DNA from: Flavobacterium sp. CF108
Lineage (GTDB): Bacteria; Bacteroidota; Bacteroidia; Flavobacteriales; Flavobacteriaceae
NCBI RefSeq assembly: GCF_900129795.1
Contig: NZ_FQWW01000004.1
Span: 248,001-312,000, forward strand
DNA length: 64,000 bases
Direction of reading: 5' to 3'
The position numbers and the translations under genes were made by a program. This document shows, in pieces, positions 17,708 to 24,424 of the stretch. Numbering within the stretch: position 1 is the first letter of the stretch; the number at the start of each line of letters is the position of its first letter. The notes under the pieces are model-generated. The model saw only the letters and a list, made by a program, of their open reading frames with translations, had not been told where the DNA came from and did not search any database.

Positions 17708-19177
17708 TTATGCTTCAACGTTAACTTCAGTTTTTACTCGGTTTCGAATCTCACTTAGCGATTGATCAACTAAAAGTTTTCCATCTCTGAAAACCTCTTT
17801 CAATTCGCCTTGTTTTTCTTCTTCCCAAGAAACATTATCAGTTAAATGATACTTCCCGTCGATTAAATCAATTTTCATCAATCCTTTAGCCGATTTTTTA
17901 GTTCCGTCATCTGTAATCGGATCTTTGAAGATGGCTCTTCCCTCGCCTTTTACTTCTCCGTAAGTTGCTTTCATTGCAAATCCGAAAGTATCTCTTGTGT
18001 TATATTGATACGTAAAAGAACCAATTCCTAAAACTACGTTTGTAGATGCAAATCCTTTTTCTTTTAATCTTTCGCAAATTTGTGTCGCTCTTGCTACGGT
18101 AATACTGTCGCCATAAATTGCTCCAATTTGAGGAACCAATTCTTTAAATCCTTTGTTGTTTACAGATCCGCCAAAAACATCCCAAAGCAATTCGACAACA
18201 CCTTTCTTTTCCTGTTCTGTTTTTCCGTTTGGATTTCCGCAGATAATATCAACCGGATCACCACTATCTGGACGAATTACTACTTTGCCTTCTCTAGAAA
18301 CAATATCTTCTCTTAAACGCGGTAAATAATCGGTTAAAACCTTCCATAAATCCCAAGTATCAGAAACGATAGAAACAATTCCTTTTGGATACACTTCTGT
18401 AATTAATCTTTTGAAAGTTTCATATTCGCCTTCGGTAGTTCCCATACACATTACAGAATGTTCTGTAGCGGCTACTGAGCCTGCAACTAATTCTGAATCA
18501 GAATTGGCTTTGTAATATTCTTCTAAAAAATCAATTGCCGGAATTGTATCTGATCCTGTAAAACTTAATAAATGTCCGGCTGCAGAAGTTACTGCTGCTT
18601 CGATTCCGCCCATTCCGCGCATAGAGAAATCGTGCGCCTGCCAATCTACAAATTCAGGAACAGAAGAAGTTTCATCTGCATATTTATCCAATACTTTTCT
18701 ATATTCTTTTGCAATTGTTGCAGAGTTACAAGGAAGCCAGATTACTGCTGAAAGTAATGTTTCGAAATAATTCGTAAGCCAGAAAAATTCCGGAATTGTA
18801 TTGTACATAGTAAACATTGGAACTCGCAATGGAACACTTGCCCCTTCTGGCAAAGCTTTAAAAACCATCGGAATATATCCTAAATCATGTAAATCTTCGA
18901 TATGTTTTGTTCCAACTTGGTTTTCGCCTAAATAGTTATTGATTCTTCTAGAATATTTCTTAACTACTTCTTCTTTTGGCTGTTTGAAGAAATATTGTTC
19001 AAAATCGTGAATGATATATTTTTTGATGAAATACTGCAATCCAAAAAACACAACTTCATCAAGATCTTCAATTCTTGATTTACGAGGCGTCCAGTTAGAA
19101 TAAACTAAAGTGGTATTATCTGGGTATTGTCTTCTGTGGTCAACTTTGTAACCGTCGGTTAATAATAATGGGTTCAT
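17708..19177 (-). CDS. nadV: Nicotinamide phosphoribosyltransferase (NAMPT family)
   Basis: Predicted to join nicotinamide and PRPP to give NMN for NAD+ salvage. The 489-residue length matches NAMPT. Aligned by eye with human NAMPT, it keeps the N-terminal TDGYKVDHRRQYP, Asp183 in HDFSMRG (the residue linked to nicotinamide preference), the catalytic His240 in ATEHSVMCMG, SDTWD, and the phosphoribosyl site IRPDSGDP (301-308, Asp304). It is the last gene of the NAD cluster, 5 bp after the previous one. With a Prs-like gene in the cluster, a phage NARP1-like nicotinamide-ADP-ribose transfer role is a testable alternative. Confidence 0.93.
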   Translation of the reverse strand: MNPLLLTDGYKVDHRRQYPDNTTLVYSNWTPRKSRIEDLDEVVFFGLQYFIKKYIIHDFEQYFFKQPKEEVVKKYSRRINNYLGENQVGTKHIEDLHDLGYIPMVFKALPEGASVPLRVPMFTMYNTIPEFFWLTNYFETLLSAVIWLPCNSATIAKEYRKVLDKYADETSSVPEFVDWQAHDFSMRGMGGIEAAVTSAAGHLLSFTGSDTIPAIDFLEEYYKANSDSELVAGSVAATEHSVMCMGTTEGEYETFKRLITEVYPKGIVSIVSDTWDLWKVLTDYLPRLREDIVSREGKVVIRPDSGDPVDIICGNPNGKTEQEKKGVVELLWDVFGGSVNNKGFKELVPQIGAIYGDSITVARATQICERLKEKGFASTNVVLGIGSFTYQYNTRDTFGFAMKATYGEVKGEGRAIFKDPITDDGTKKSAKGLMKIDLIDGKYHLTDNVSWEEEKQGELKEVFRDGKLLVDQSLSEIRNRVKTEVNVEA

Positions 19178-19182
19178 ATATT

Positions 19183-19635
19183 TTAATTTAATAAATTTTG
19201 AATTAACTCTTCTAAAGTTTTAAATTGTTCTACCGAATATCTTTCGCATACAATATCAATATTTCCTTTACGCCAGAAATTTTCTTCGACAACTACTTTC
19301 ATTTTATGCGATTGTGCATAAAGTCCAAACTCCAGTAATGATATTGGTGACATTGTATCTCCTGCAAAATACATGATAATAATATCTGCTCTTTCAAGGG
19401 CCTGAAGTTCCCAGCTTACCTGTTCTTTAAAATGAATATTTTCTATGGTTTGCGACCAGCTGCTGTCCCACTCGTTTCTTCTTGGATTAAAAATAACGAA
19501 TTGATCTTGCAGCAATTCTTCACATCTTTTCTGCCAGTTAATAGCTTTATCCATCTCTATAGAACCTGCTAAGAAAACGGTTTTTAAATCAATTTGCAAA
19601 GGAATTTCTTCTGGTGCTTTATAAATTTTCTTCAT
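19183..19635 (-). CDS. Nucleoside 2-deoxyribosyltransferase-like protein
   Basis: A 150-residue Rossmann-like protein. FLAGSIEMDKAINWQ (21-35), NPRRNEWDSSW (50-60) and the SPISLLEFGLYA segment with probable catalytic Glu102 match the nucleoside 2-deoxyribosyltransferase-like family. Members cleave or exchange N-glycosidic bonds of nucleosides or nucleotides; NAD-type substrates are conceivable given the context. It lies 2 bp after the phosphoesterase gene and 5 bp before nadV, so it is in the same transcript. Confidence 0.82.
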   Translation of the reverse strand: MKKIYKAPEEIPLQIDLKTVFLAGSIEMDKAINWQKRCEELLQDQFVIFNPRRNEWDSSWSQTIENIHFKEQVSWELQALERADIIIMYFAGDTMSPISLLEFGLYAQSHKMKVVVEENFWRKGNIDIVCERYSVEQFKTLEELIQNLLN

Positions 19636-19637
19636 GG

Positions 19638-20369
19638 CTATTTATTTCTTCCTTTTTCAGCTGGATAAAACGTTTGTACAACATCACTCTGCCAAAACTC
19701 CTTTGTTTCAACATCAATACAAGTTAATTTTCCATAAAAACCTACTCCGGTATCAATATTCCACACATTACAGCCTTGCATTGGCACTTCAACATTATAA
19801 TGAAGTGTTGGTGTATGACCAATATAAATTTCATTATAAAGTAATAATCTTTTTGGGTACGAAAGCGAATCTTTCTGGATTCTCTTGTCCATTGTCAAAG
19901 CCATTTCCCAAAGTGTTCTGTCCCAAGAATAGTTTGTTTTGTAATGTTCTTTTTCTGGTCCGTGCATGGATGAAAAACCAGCGTGAATAAACAAATTATT
20001 ATTTTCATCTACAAAGTAATCTTTCATAGCATTGAAAAAATGGCTGTGCTTTTCTTTTTCTAAAAACTCAATATCGGCATAACTTTCTATAGTCGATTTT
20101 CCTCCGTGCAAAAACCAAATATCGTTTATGATATCTTTTTCTAACCATTCCTGACACCAGGCATCATGATTTCCTTTTATAAAAATGCATTCTTGCTTTT
20201 GGGATAAATCTATAAGAAAATCAATTAATTGTTTTGATTCGCTCCAGCCATCGACATAATCCCCCAGAAAAATAAATCTATCATTTTGGGAATAATTAAT
20301 TCTTTCTAATAACTGAATTAAGGCTTTTAATCCGCCGTGAATATCTCCAAAAACTAAAGTTCTTTTCAT
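19638..20369 (-). CDS. Metallophosphoesterase (PPP-like phosphatase)
   Basis: A 243-residue calcineurin-like phosphoesterase with the motifs in order: GDIHG (8-12), GDYVDG (36-41), GNHD (66-69), and later IHAGFSS and IGHTP. The dimetal site looks complete. Its start overlaps the kptA stop by 4 bp (ATGA), which is tight coupling. In this cluster a plausible substrate is the cyclic phosphate on KptA-derived ADP-ribose or a related nucleotide, but protein or dinucleotide phosphatase activity is also possible. Confidence 0.88.
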   Translation of the reverse strand: MKRTLVFGDIHGGLKALIQLLERINYSQNDRFIFLGDYVDGWSESKQLIDFLIDLSQKQECIFIKGNHDAWCQEWLEKDIINDIWFLHGGKSTIESYADIEFLEKEKHSHFFNAMKDYFVDENNNLFIHAGFSSMHGPEKEHYKTNYSWDRTLWEMALTMDKRIQKDSLSYPKRLLLYNEIYIGHTPTLHYNVEVPMQGCNVWNIDTGVGFYGKLTCIDVETKEFWQSDVVQTFYPAEKGRNK

Positions 20370-20914
20370 GATTTGAATTCGATATACTTTGCCGGGACTT
20401 CATCTGTAAGCCAAACGTTATTTTCAGACAAATAAAATTTAAATCCGTCTCTGTGCATTTCACCGCTTCTAACGGTTAAAATTTGAGGGACTCCGCGTCT
20501 GCTTCCTACTTTTATTGCCGTTTCTTTGTCTTTGGAAAGATGTACATACTGACGACTCATTTTTTTTAAACCTTCTTTCTGGATGTTTTCCATAAACTTT
20601 CCAACGGTTCCGTGATATAAATATTCTGAAGGTTCTGTTTCGGCTAAATTCAATTCAACTGAAATGGAATGTCCCTGACTTGCACGGATTTTGGTTTCAT
20701 CTTCGTTATAAGCAAAGCGTTTTTTATCATTGTTTTCTACAACATAATCTAAAAGAACTTTATCTAACCTATTTCCCTTTTGAGAACATTTCAAAATTAA
20801 TTCTTCTACATCTGCCCAGCCATTTTCATCTAGTTTTAATCCGATTTTTTCCGGTGAATGTCTAAGTACTAAACTTAGAAATTTACTTACTGTTTTTGCT
20901 GTTTGTTCATTCAT
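20366..20914 (-). CDS. kptA: RNA 2'-phosphotransferase (Tpt1/KptA family)
   Basis: Transfers an internal RNA 2'-phosphate to NAD+, giving nicotinamide and ADP-ribose 1'',2''-cyclic phosphate. The 182 residues cover both lobes. The catalytic Arg-His-Arg-Arg set is visible: Arg18-His19 in LSLVLRHSP, Arg77 in KIRASQGHS, and Arg139 or Arg140 in KVGSRRGVP. The LYHGT motif (99-103) of the NAD site is present. It overlaps its upstream neighbour by 8 bp and its downstream neighbour by 4 bp. The bacterial RNA substrate is not known; its products are what the rest of the cluster looks designed to process. Confidence 0.93.
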   Translation of the reverse strand: MNEQTAKTVSKFLSLVLRHSPEKIGLKLDENGWADVEELILKCSQKGNRLDKVLLDYVVENNDKKRFAYNEDETKIRASQGHSISVELNLAETEPSEYLYHGTVGKFMENIQKEGLKKMSRQYVHLSKDKETAIKVGSRRGVPQILTVRSGEMHRDGFKFYLSENNVWLTDEVPAKYIEFKS

Positions 20915-21554
20915 GATTTCCAGAAATTTTTAATTTTTTATTCAATTCCTCATCTTGAAAAACCAAAGGCTTCTCGGCAGGAATCAACAGATTTTCCAAT
21001 TGCTTTTTCTGAACAAACTCATATTGTTCTTGTACAAAACCTGAAATATCTTCAATTAACAGAATATCTTCTTTGGTAAAAGATTTAATAAAATCGTCTC
21101 TTAAACCAATTTGTATTGCTCTTCTTTCTAATTTTCCTCCGTAAGGATCATGATCTGGATCCCATTGCAATCTTACCGAAGATGTTTTTACTTCTGTCTG
21201 CCATTCTTCATAACTTTTCCCAAGTGACGAATCGTGGGTAGAATAAACTGCATTTTGCAAATATTTTTGAAATGCACCTATTTTAAGATGAATTGCTAAA
21301 ACTACTTCTTGTCCTTCTTTAGTTCCCCAACCGTTTCGATACATCATCCAAAGGAAATTTGGTTTAATCCATGTCATTCTTTCCAGACTGAATGCTCCTC
21401 CAAAAAACTGATTCTTTGCGGCAAATTCGCCTATTTCTTTTCTGTACGACTGATATACAATTATTTCTTTATCATCGTATTGAGCCATTATATGATAACC
21501 TGATTTTGGCCATTCTTTTATTTGCTCGTTATATTTTTTTAATTCTATTTTCAT
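20907..21554 (-). CDS. DUF4291 protein
   Basis: A 215-residue protein of the DUF4291 family, function unknown. The best-conserved stretch is RMTWIKPNFLWMMYRNGWG (59-77), followed by a QEVVLAIHLK strand. A second conserved patch is VRLQWDPDHDPYG. It is soluble with no signal peptide. It overlaps kptA by 8 bp. The repeated Arg, Trp and Asp/His conservation suggests an enzyme or nucleotide binder acting with KptA, but no reaction can be named from sequence. Confidence 0.85.
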   Translation of the reverse strand: MKIELKKYNEQIKEWPKSGYHIMAQYDDKEIIVYQSYRKEIGEFAAKNQFFGGAFSLERMTWIKPNFLWMMYRNGWGTKEGQEVVLAIHLKIGAFQKYLQNAVYSTHDSSLGKSYEEWQTEVKTSSVRLQWDPDHDPYGGKLERRAIQIGLRDDFIKSFTKEDILLIEDISGFVQEQYEFVQKKQLENLLIPAEKPLVFQDEELNKKLKISGNHE

Positions 21555-21562
21555 TTTTTAAA

Positions 21563-21583
21563 TACACAATCTAATATTGTGTG
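21563..21583. promoter_or_regulatory. Small inverted repeat before the DUF4291 gene
   Basis: ACACAAT (21564-21570) and ATTGTGT (21576-21582) form a perfect 7-bp inverted repeat, 10-30 bp upstream of the DUF4291 ATG on the minus strand. Its GTGT content resembles half of the operators at 23560 and 23612, but the arm order is reversed. It could be a second regulatory site or only a 5'-UTR hairpin. Confidence 0.3.
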
Positions 21584-21608
21584 TTTTTATTCTTAATTAT
21601 TTTATGAT

Positions 21609-22079
21609 TTAAAAGTCATATACAACGACTTCAACATCATTACTCGAAAGAGTTTTGAGAATAATTGGTTCAATCATTTCCCATTTTCCACCTGCTAATC
21701 CACAACCAATTCTTGGCATGTGAATACTTGCATTATTCTCTTTTGCAAAAAGTGAGATACTTTCTAATCCATTTTTGATAGCATTATATCGAATTGGAGC
21801 CCCTCCGTTTTCATCTTTATTGATTTTATGCTGACCAATTAAATTCGCTACCCATAAATCTTCTTCTACCTGAACAAACTGAACTTTTCCCAATTCAAAT
21901 TCATCTTTAGATTTAAACCATTCTCTATATTGGTTTTCTGGTTCTTTCCATCTTTTTGAAATTGCCATTACAAACCCTTTTCCCCATCCGCCAATATCAT
22001 TGCAAACGTGTACAATTATTTTGTTTCCTAATGTTTGCGGCGATGTTGCATCTCCTTTTATATATTGAATATCTTTCAT
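21609..22079 (-). CDS. Macro-domain protein, probable ADP-ribose 1''-phosphate phosphatase
   Basis: A 156-residue single macro domain. The ADP-ribose-binding elements are IIVHVCNDIGGWGKGF (21-36) and MPRIGCGLAGGKW (121-133), with YIKGDAT at the N-terminus. The HVCND-type loop is closest, by recollection, to yeast-type ADP-ribose 1''-phosphate phosphatases rather than to poly-ADP-ribose binders. This fits processing of the KptA by-product. It lies 54 bp before DUF4291 and 113 bp after NADAR on the same strand. Confidence 0.88.
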   Translation of the reverse strand: MKDIQYIKGDATSPQTLGNKIIVHVCNDIGGWGKGFVMAISKRWKEPENQYREWFKSKDEFELGKVQFVQVEEDLWVANLIGQHKINKDENGGAPIRYNAIKNGLESISLFAKENNASIHMPRIGCGLAGGKWEMIEPIILKTLSSNDVEVVVYDF

Positions 22080-22100
22080 TTTATATCTATTTTAATCAAA

Positions 22101-22169
22101 CGTTCCTACGGAACGTAAATACAATTGGGCAATATTTTATTCTACCGATGAAATGTTCCTATGGAACAT
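22101..22169. repeat. GTTCC..GGAAC palindrome pair, copy 1
   Basis: CGTTCCTACGGAACG (22101-22115) and ATGTTCCTATGGAACAT (22153-22169) lie in the macro-NADAR gap. The second is preceded by TCTACCGATGAA. A closely similar block occurs at 35908-35995, including the same CTACCGATGAA word. Confidence 0.8.
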
Positions 22170-22192
22170 CTTTGATATTCCATAATTTAAAC

Positions 22193-22720
22193 CTATTTCA
22201 ATTCATCCCTAACTTCCGTCAAAGCAAAACCCAAAAGATTCAATCCCTGCCATTTTTCAGGATTTGAAGCATTTGTATGATCACTTGCCATTCCGATTCC
22301 CCAAATGGGATCAACCGGACTTGCTTCAACTAAAACCCGATCTTTTGTATTTAATAAAAATGTTTTTAAATCCCGATTCTGACTGAACTTATGATAATTT
22401 CCTTGCTTTACAATCTCGTATCGGTTTTCTAACCAAAGTTTGTCATCATAATTTTTAACTTCTCTCCCTAACTTTTTGGCTTCGGCTGGAGAATCTGCTG
22501 CTAGAATTTTTTCTAAGATTTCTTCATCCTGAAACAATTCTGCTTTTTTTGCCATCATCCAGTGTTCGGCTGTTTTATAGGTCACTTTTTCAACTTTAAA
22601 AGAACTTAACCACCATTGACTGAAACAGGTTTTGGTAATTTTTCCGTCTTTATTAGCCTGATGTCCCCAGAAAAATAAAAACTTACTTTCTGGAACTATA
22701 TCTTGAATATTGTATTTCAT
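22193..22720 (-). CDS. NADAR (YbiA-like) family protein
   Basis: A 175-residue NADAR-domain protein. The diagnostic stretches are YKTAEHWMMAKKAELF (48-63, with Glu52), PVDPIWGIGMA (135-145) and WQGLNLLGFALTEVR (157-171). Members act on ADP-ribose derivatives; some remove ADP-ribose from guanine bases, and E. coli YbiA affects riboflavin intermediates. Its stop-side neighbour is the macro gene, and its start overlaps the Prs-like stop by 4 bp. In this operon a role on ADP-ribosylated nucleic acid or on ADP-ribose phosphates is the simplest reading. Confidence 0.9.
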   Translation of the reverse strand: MKYNIQDIVPESKFLFFWGHQANKDGKITKTCFSQWWLSSFKVEKVTYKTAEHWMMAKKAELFQDEEILEKILAADSPAEAKKLGREVKNYDDKLWLENRYEIVKQGNYHKFSQNRDLKTFLLNTKDRVLVEASPVDPIWGIGMASDHTNASNPEKWQGLNLLGFALTEVRDELK

Positions 22721-23550
22721 ATTAATTGATCTAATTTGATTTGGAAAACTCTTTCATCATCAAAATCTTTGAAAGAGTTAGTGGTGAAGATTTTATCAAA
22801 GCAATCCAAAACTTCAAAACCTTTATTGAAAATTCCGTGGCTTACCGCTAAGTATAATTTTCCGGCATTTTTCTTTTTTAATTCTTCGGCAAGTCCAACA
22901 AAAGTTCCGCCGCCGTCGCAAATGTCATCTACAATTAAACAGTCAATTCCATTTAAATCATCTTCATAAACTTTAAAACCAGATAATTTACCTGTTTTTA
23001 CGTCTCGGCTTTTACTGCATTCTACCACATCAATTCCGCCTAAAAATTCAGAAACTTTGTAGATTTTCTTTAAAGCTCCTCCATCTGGAGAAATTAATTT
23101 TACGTTTTCACCAATGATTTTTAAAATCTGCTGAATAAAGGTATGGTTCGGAATTACAGTACAATTGTTTACCAAAGCCGGAGTAACTTCAGAATGTGCA
23201 TCAAAAACAAAAACTTTGTTCAACTGAAGTCCGTTTATAATATCAGCATACACTTTTACAGATAATGGTTCGCCGGGAATCATAACACGATCTTGTCTTG
23301 CAGCCGGGAAATACGGAATAAACAAATCGATGATTTTAACGTCCATTCTGCGTAAAGCATCAACTGTAATACACAACAAACCTAAATCGTTGAAAGAGTT
23401 TAATCTGTGTGTAATTGTTATTTTTTGATTGCTGTCAAAATCGGGATTAATTTTTATATGTGGTTCTCCTCCAGAAAATGTAAAACTTTGAAATTTGATT
23501 TCTTCCTGATTTTGGAAAGGAGCGAATTTTGGGTCGAGATTTAGTATCAT
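22717..23550 (-). CDS. Short, divergent PRPP-synthetase-like protein
   Basis: Homologous to ribose-phosphate pyrophosphokinase but 277 residues instead of about 310, lacking the first 25 residues or so. Retained motifs: IPYFPAARQDR (78-88), FDAHS (116-120, usually DLHA), SPDGGALKK (154-162), the flexible-loop Lys/Arg in CSKSRD, and VDDICDGGGT (207-216). It would make PRPP for the NAMPT protein. Pairs of divergent Prs and NAMPT genes also occur in phages, where (NARP1) the Prs homologue makes ADP-ribose pyrophosphate, so that alternative substrate should be considered. It leads the operon behind a clear promoter. Confidence 0.88.
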   Translation of the reverse strand: MILNLDPKFAPFQNQEEIKFQSFTFSGGEPHIKINPDFDSNQKITITHRLNSFNDLGLLCITVDALRRMDVKIIDLFIPYFPAARQDRVMIPGEPLSVKVYADIINGLQLNKVFVFDAHSEVTPALVNNCTVIPNHTFIQQILKIIGENVKLISPDGGALKKIYKVSEFLGGIDVVECSKSRDVKTGKLSGFKVYEDDLNGIDCLIVDDICDGGGTFVGLAEELKKKNAGKLYLAVSHGIFNKGFEVLDCFDKIFTTNSFKDFDDERVFQIKLDQLI

Positions 23551-23559
23551 GGTTTTTAG

Positions 23560-23580
23560 TTTGCGTTAATTATACGCAAA
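23560..23580. promoter_or_regulatory. Putative NrtR operator 1
   Basis: TTTGCGT (23560-23566), a 7-bp AT spacer, then ACGCAAA (23574-23580): a 21-bp inverted repeat. It overlaps the 3' half of the -7 box and the likely start of transcription of the prs operon, a repressing position. It has the same 7-7-7 layout as the repeat at 23612. Confidence 0.65.
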
Positions 23581-23606
23581 TGTAAAATTAAATTTTAAAT
23601 AAACAA
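23577..23606 (-). promoter_or_regulatory. Promoter of the prs-NADAR operon
   Basis: On the minus strand, TTG (23606-23604), exactly 19 bp, then TACATTTG (23584-23577). This is an essentially ideal Bacteroidota TTG-N19-TAnnTTTG promoter, 27 bp before the Prs-like ATG at 23550. It lies between and partly under the two 21-bp inverted repeats. Confidence 0.75.
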
Positions 23607-23611
23607 TTTAT

Positions 23612-23632
23612 TTTGTGTAAAAATTACGCAAA
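23612..23632. promoter_or_regulatory. Putative NrtR operator 2
   Basis: TTTGTGT, 7-bp spacer, ACGCAAA: a second 21-bp inverted repeat, overlapping the stop codon of the regulator gene and just upstream of the -33 element. Its centre is 52 bp from that of operator 1, five helical turns, so bound dimers would lie on the same DNA face. Confidence 0.65.
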
Positions 23633-24316
23633 CTTTATTTCGAAGTGAAACCCTTTCGTGATTAATTCGTTATATTTCAACTTATTAAACTTAAAAAGTT
23701 TAGCCGGGCGGCCTGTTTTAATTGGTGAAAATTTTTCTGTTTCTTCTAAAAAACCATAGCTGAGGATTTTTTTTCTGAAGTTTCGCCGGTCAATTTCTTT
23801 TTCTAAAATAGTGCAGTAAAGGTTTTCAAGATCTGAAAATAAGAATTCTTCGGGAAGTAAATCAAAACCGATTGGTTCGTAAGTTAATTTTGATTTTAAT
23901 CTGGAAATTGCTTTTTCGAGTATTAAATTATGATCAAAAGCCAAAGCCGGAATTTCATCTATTTTGCACCATTGTACTTTTTCGGCATCGGTACTCGCTT
24001 TGATGTCTAAATTTGAAGCGTCGACCAAAGCATAATAAGCAACAGAAATTACACGATTTCTGGAGTCCCTGTAAATATCGTCCCCAAAAGTGTATAATTG
24101 TTCCATAAAAGTCAACTGTACGTTTGTTTCTTCGTGCAGTTCCCGAATAACGGCATCGCTCAAAGATTCAGAATTTTGAACCAAACCGCCTGGTAAAGCC
24201 CAATATTTTTCTGAAGTTCCAAATTGTTGTTCAATCAATAACACATATAAATCATTGTTTTTGTATCCAAAAACAATTGCATCGACAGCAATTCTAATAT
24301 TTTGTAAATTTTCCAT
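23624..24316 (-). CDS. nrtR: Nudix-domain/winged-helix regulator (NrtR type)
   Basis: A 230-residue protein with an N-terminal Nudix domain and a C-terminal winged-helix region. The Nudix box (44-66) is GLVQNSE then RELHEETN: the catalytic REXXEE is intact and only the late Gly is Asn65. The C-terminus (YEPIGFDLLPEEF, RRNFRKKIL, GRPAKLFKF, KGFHFEI) is the DNA-binding part of NrtR/AraR-type regulators. NrtR proteins sense ADP-ribose and control NAD genes. It lies directly upstream of the prs operon with two matching operators in between. The intact box means it might also hydrolyse ADP-ribose. Confidence 0.85.
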   Translation of the reverse strand: MENLQNIRIAVDAIVFGYKNNDLYVLLIEQQFGTSEKYWALPGGLVQNSESLSDAVIRELHEETNVQLTFMEQLYTFGDDIYRDSRNRVISVAYYALVDASNLDIKASTDAEKVQWCKIDEIPALAFDHNLILEKAISRLKSKLTYEPIGFDLLPEEFLFSDLENLYCTILEKEIDRRNFRKKILSYGFLEETEKFSPIKTGRPAKLFKFNKLKYNELITKGFHFEIKFA

Positions 24317-24335
24317 AATCCTAAATCATATCAAA

Positions 24336-24343
24336 CAAATATA
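24336..24343 (-). promoter_or_regulatory. -7 promoter box for nrtR
   Basis: TATATTTG on the minus strand, 19 bp before the nrtR ATG. A TTG lies 12 bp upstream, shorter than the normal spacing. Confidence 0.5.
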
Positions 24344-24348
24344 ACGAA

Positions 24349-24403
24349 TGAGAGCCAATTTTATAATCTAATGCACAAGCATAAATTATAAAATTGACTC
24401 TCA
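24349..24403. repeat. 19-bp inverted repeat upstream of nrtR
   Basis: Arms 24349-24367 and 24385-24403 match at 18 of 19 positions (TGAGAG-CAATTTTATAAT). It lies between the PKD gene and nrtR, adjacent to the nrtR -7 box. It could end the PKD transcript or bind a regulator; no T-run follows on the minus strand. Confidence 0.65.
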
Positions 24404-24424
24404 ATAAGTATAAACGTTTATTTT

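Noticed and set aside
20366..20914. KptA as a toxin of a toxin-antitoxin pair
   Set aside because: It is one of several metabolic NAD genes in a long operon with no adjacent small antitoxin; the catalytic set matches ordinary Tpt1.
17708..24316. NAD cluster as part of a prophage or phage-derived island
   Set aside because: No integrase, terminase, capsid or tail gene is seen, and base composition looks like the surroundings. The phage parallel is limited to possible enzyme homology.
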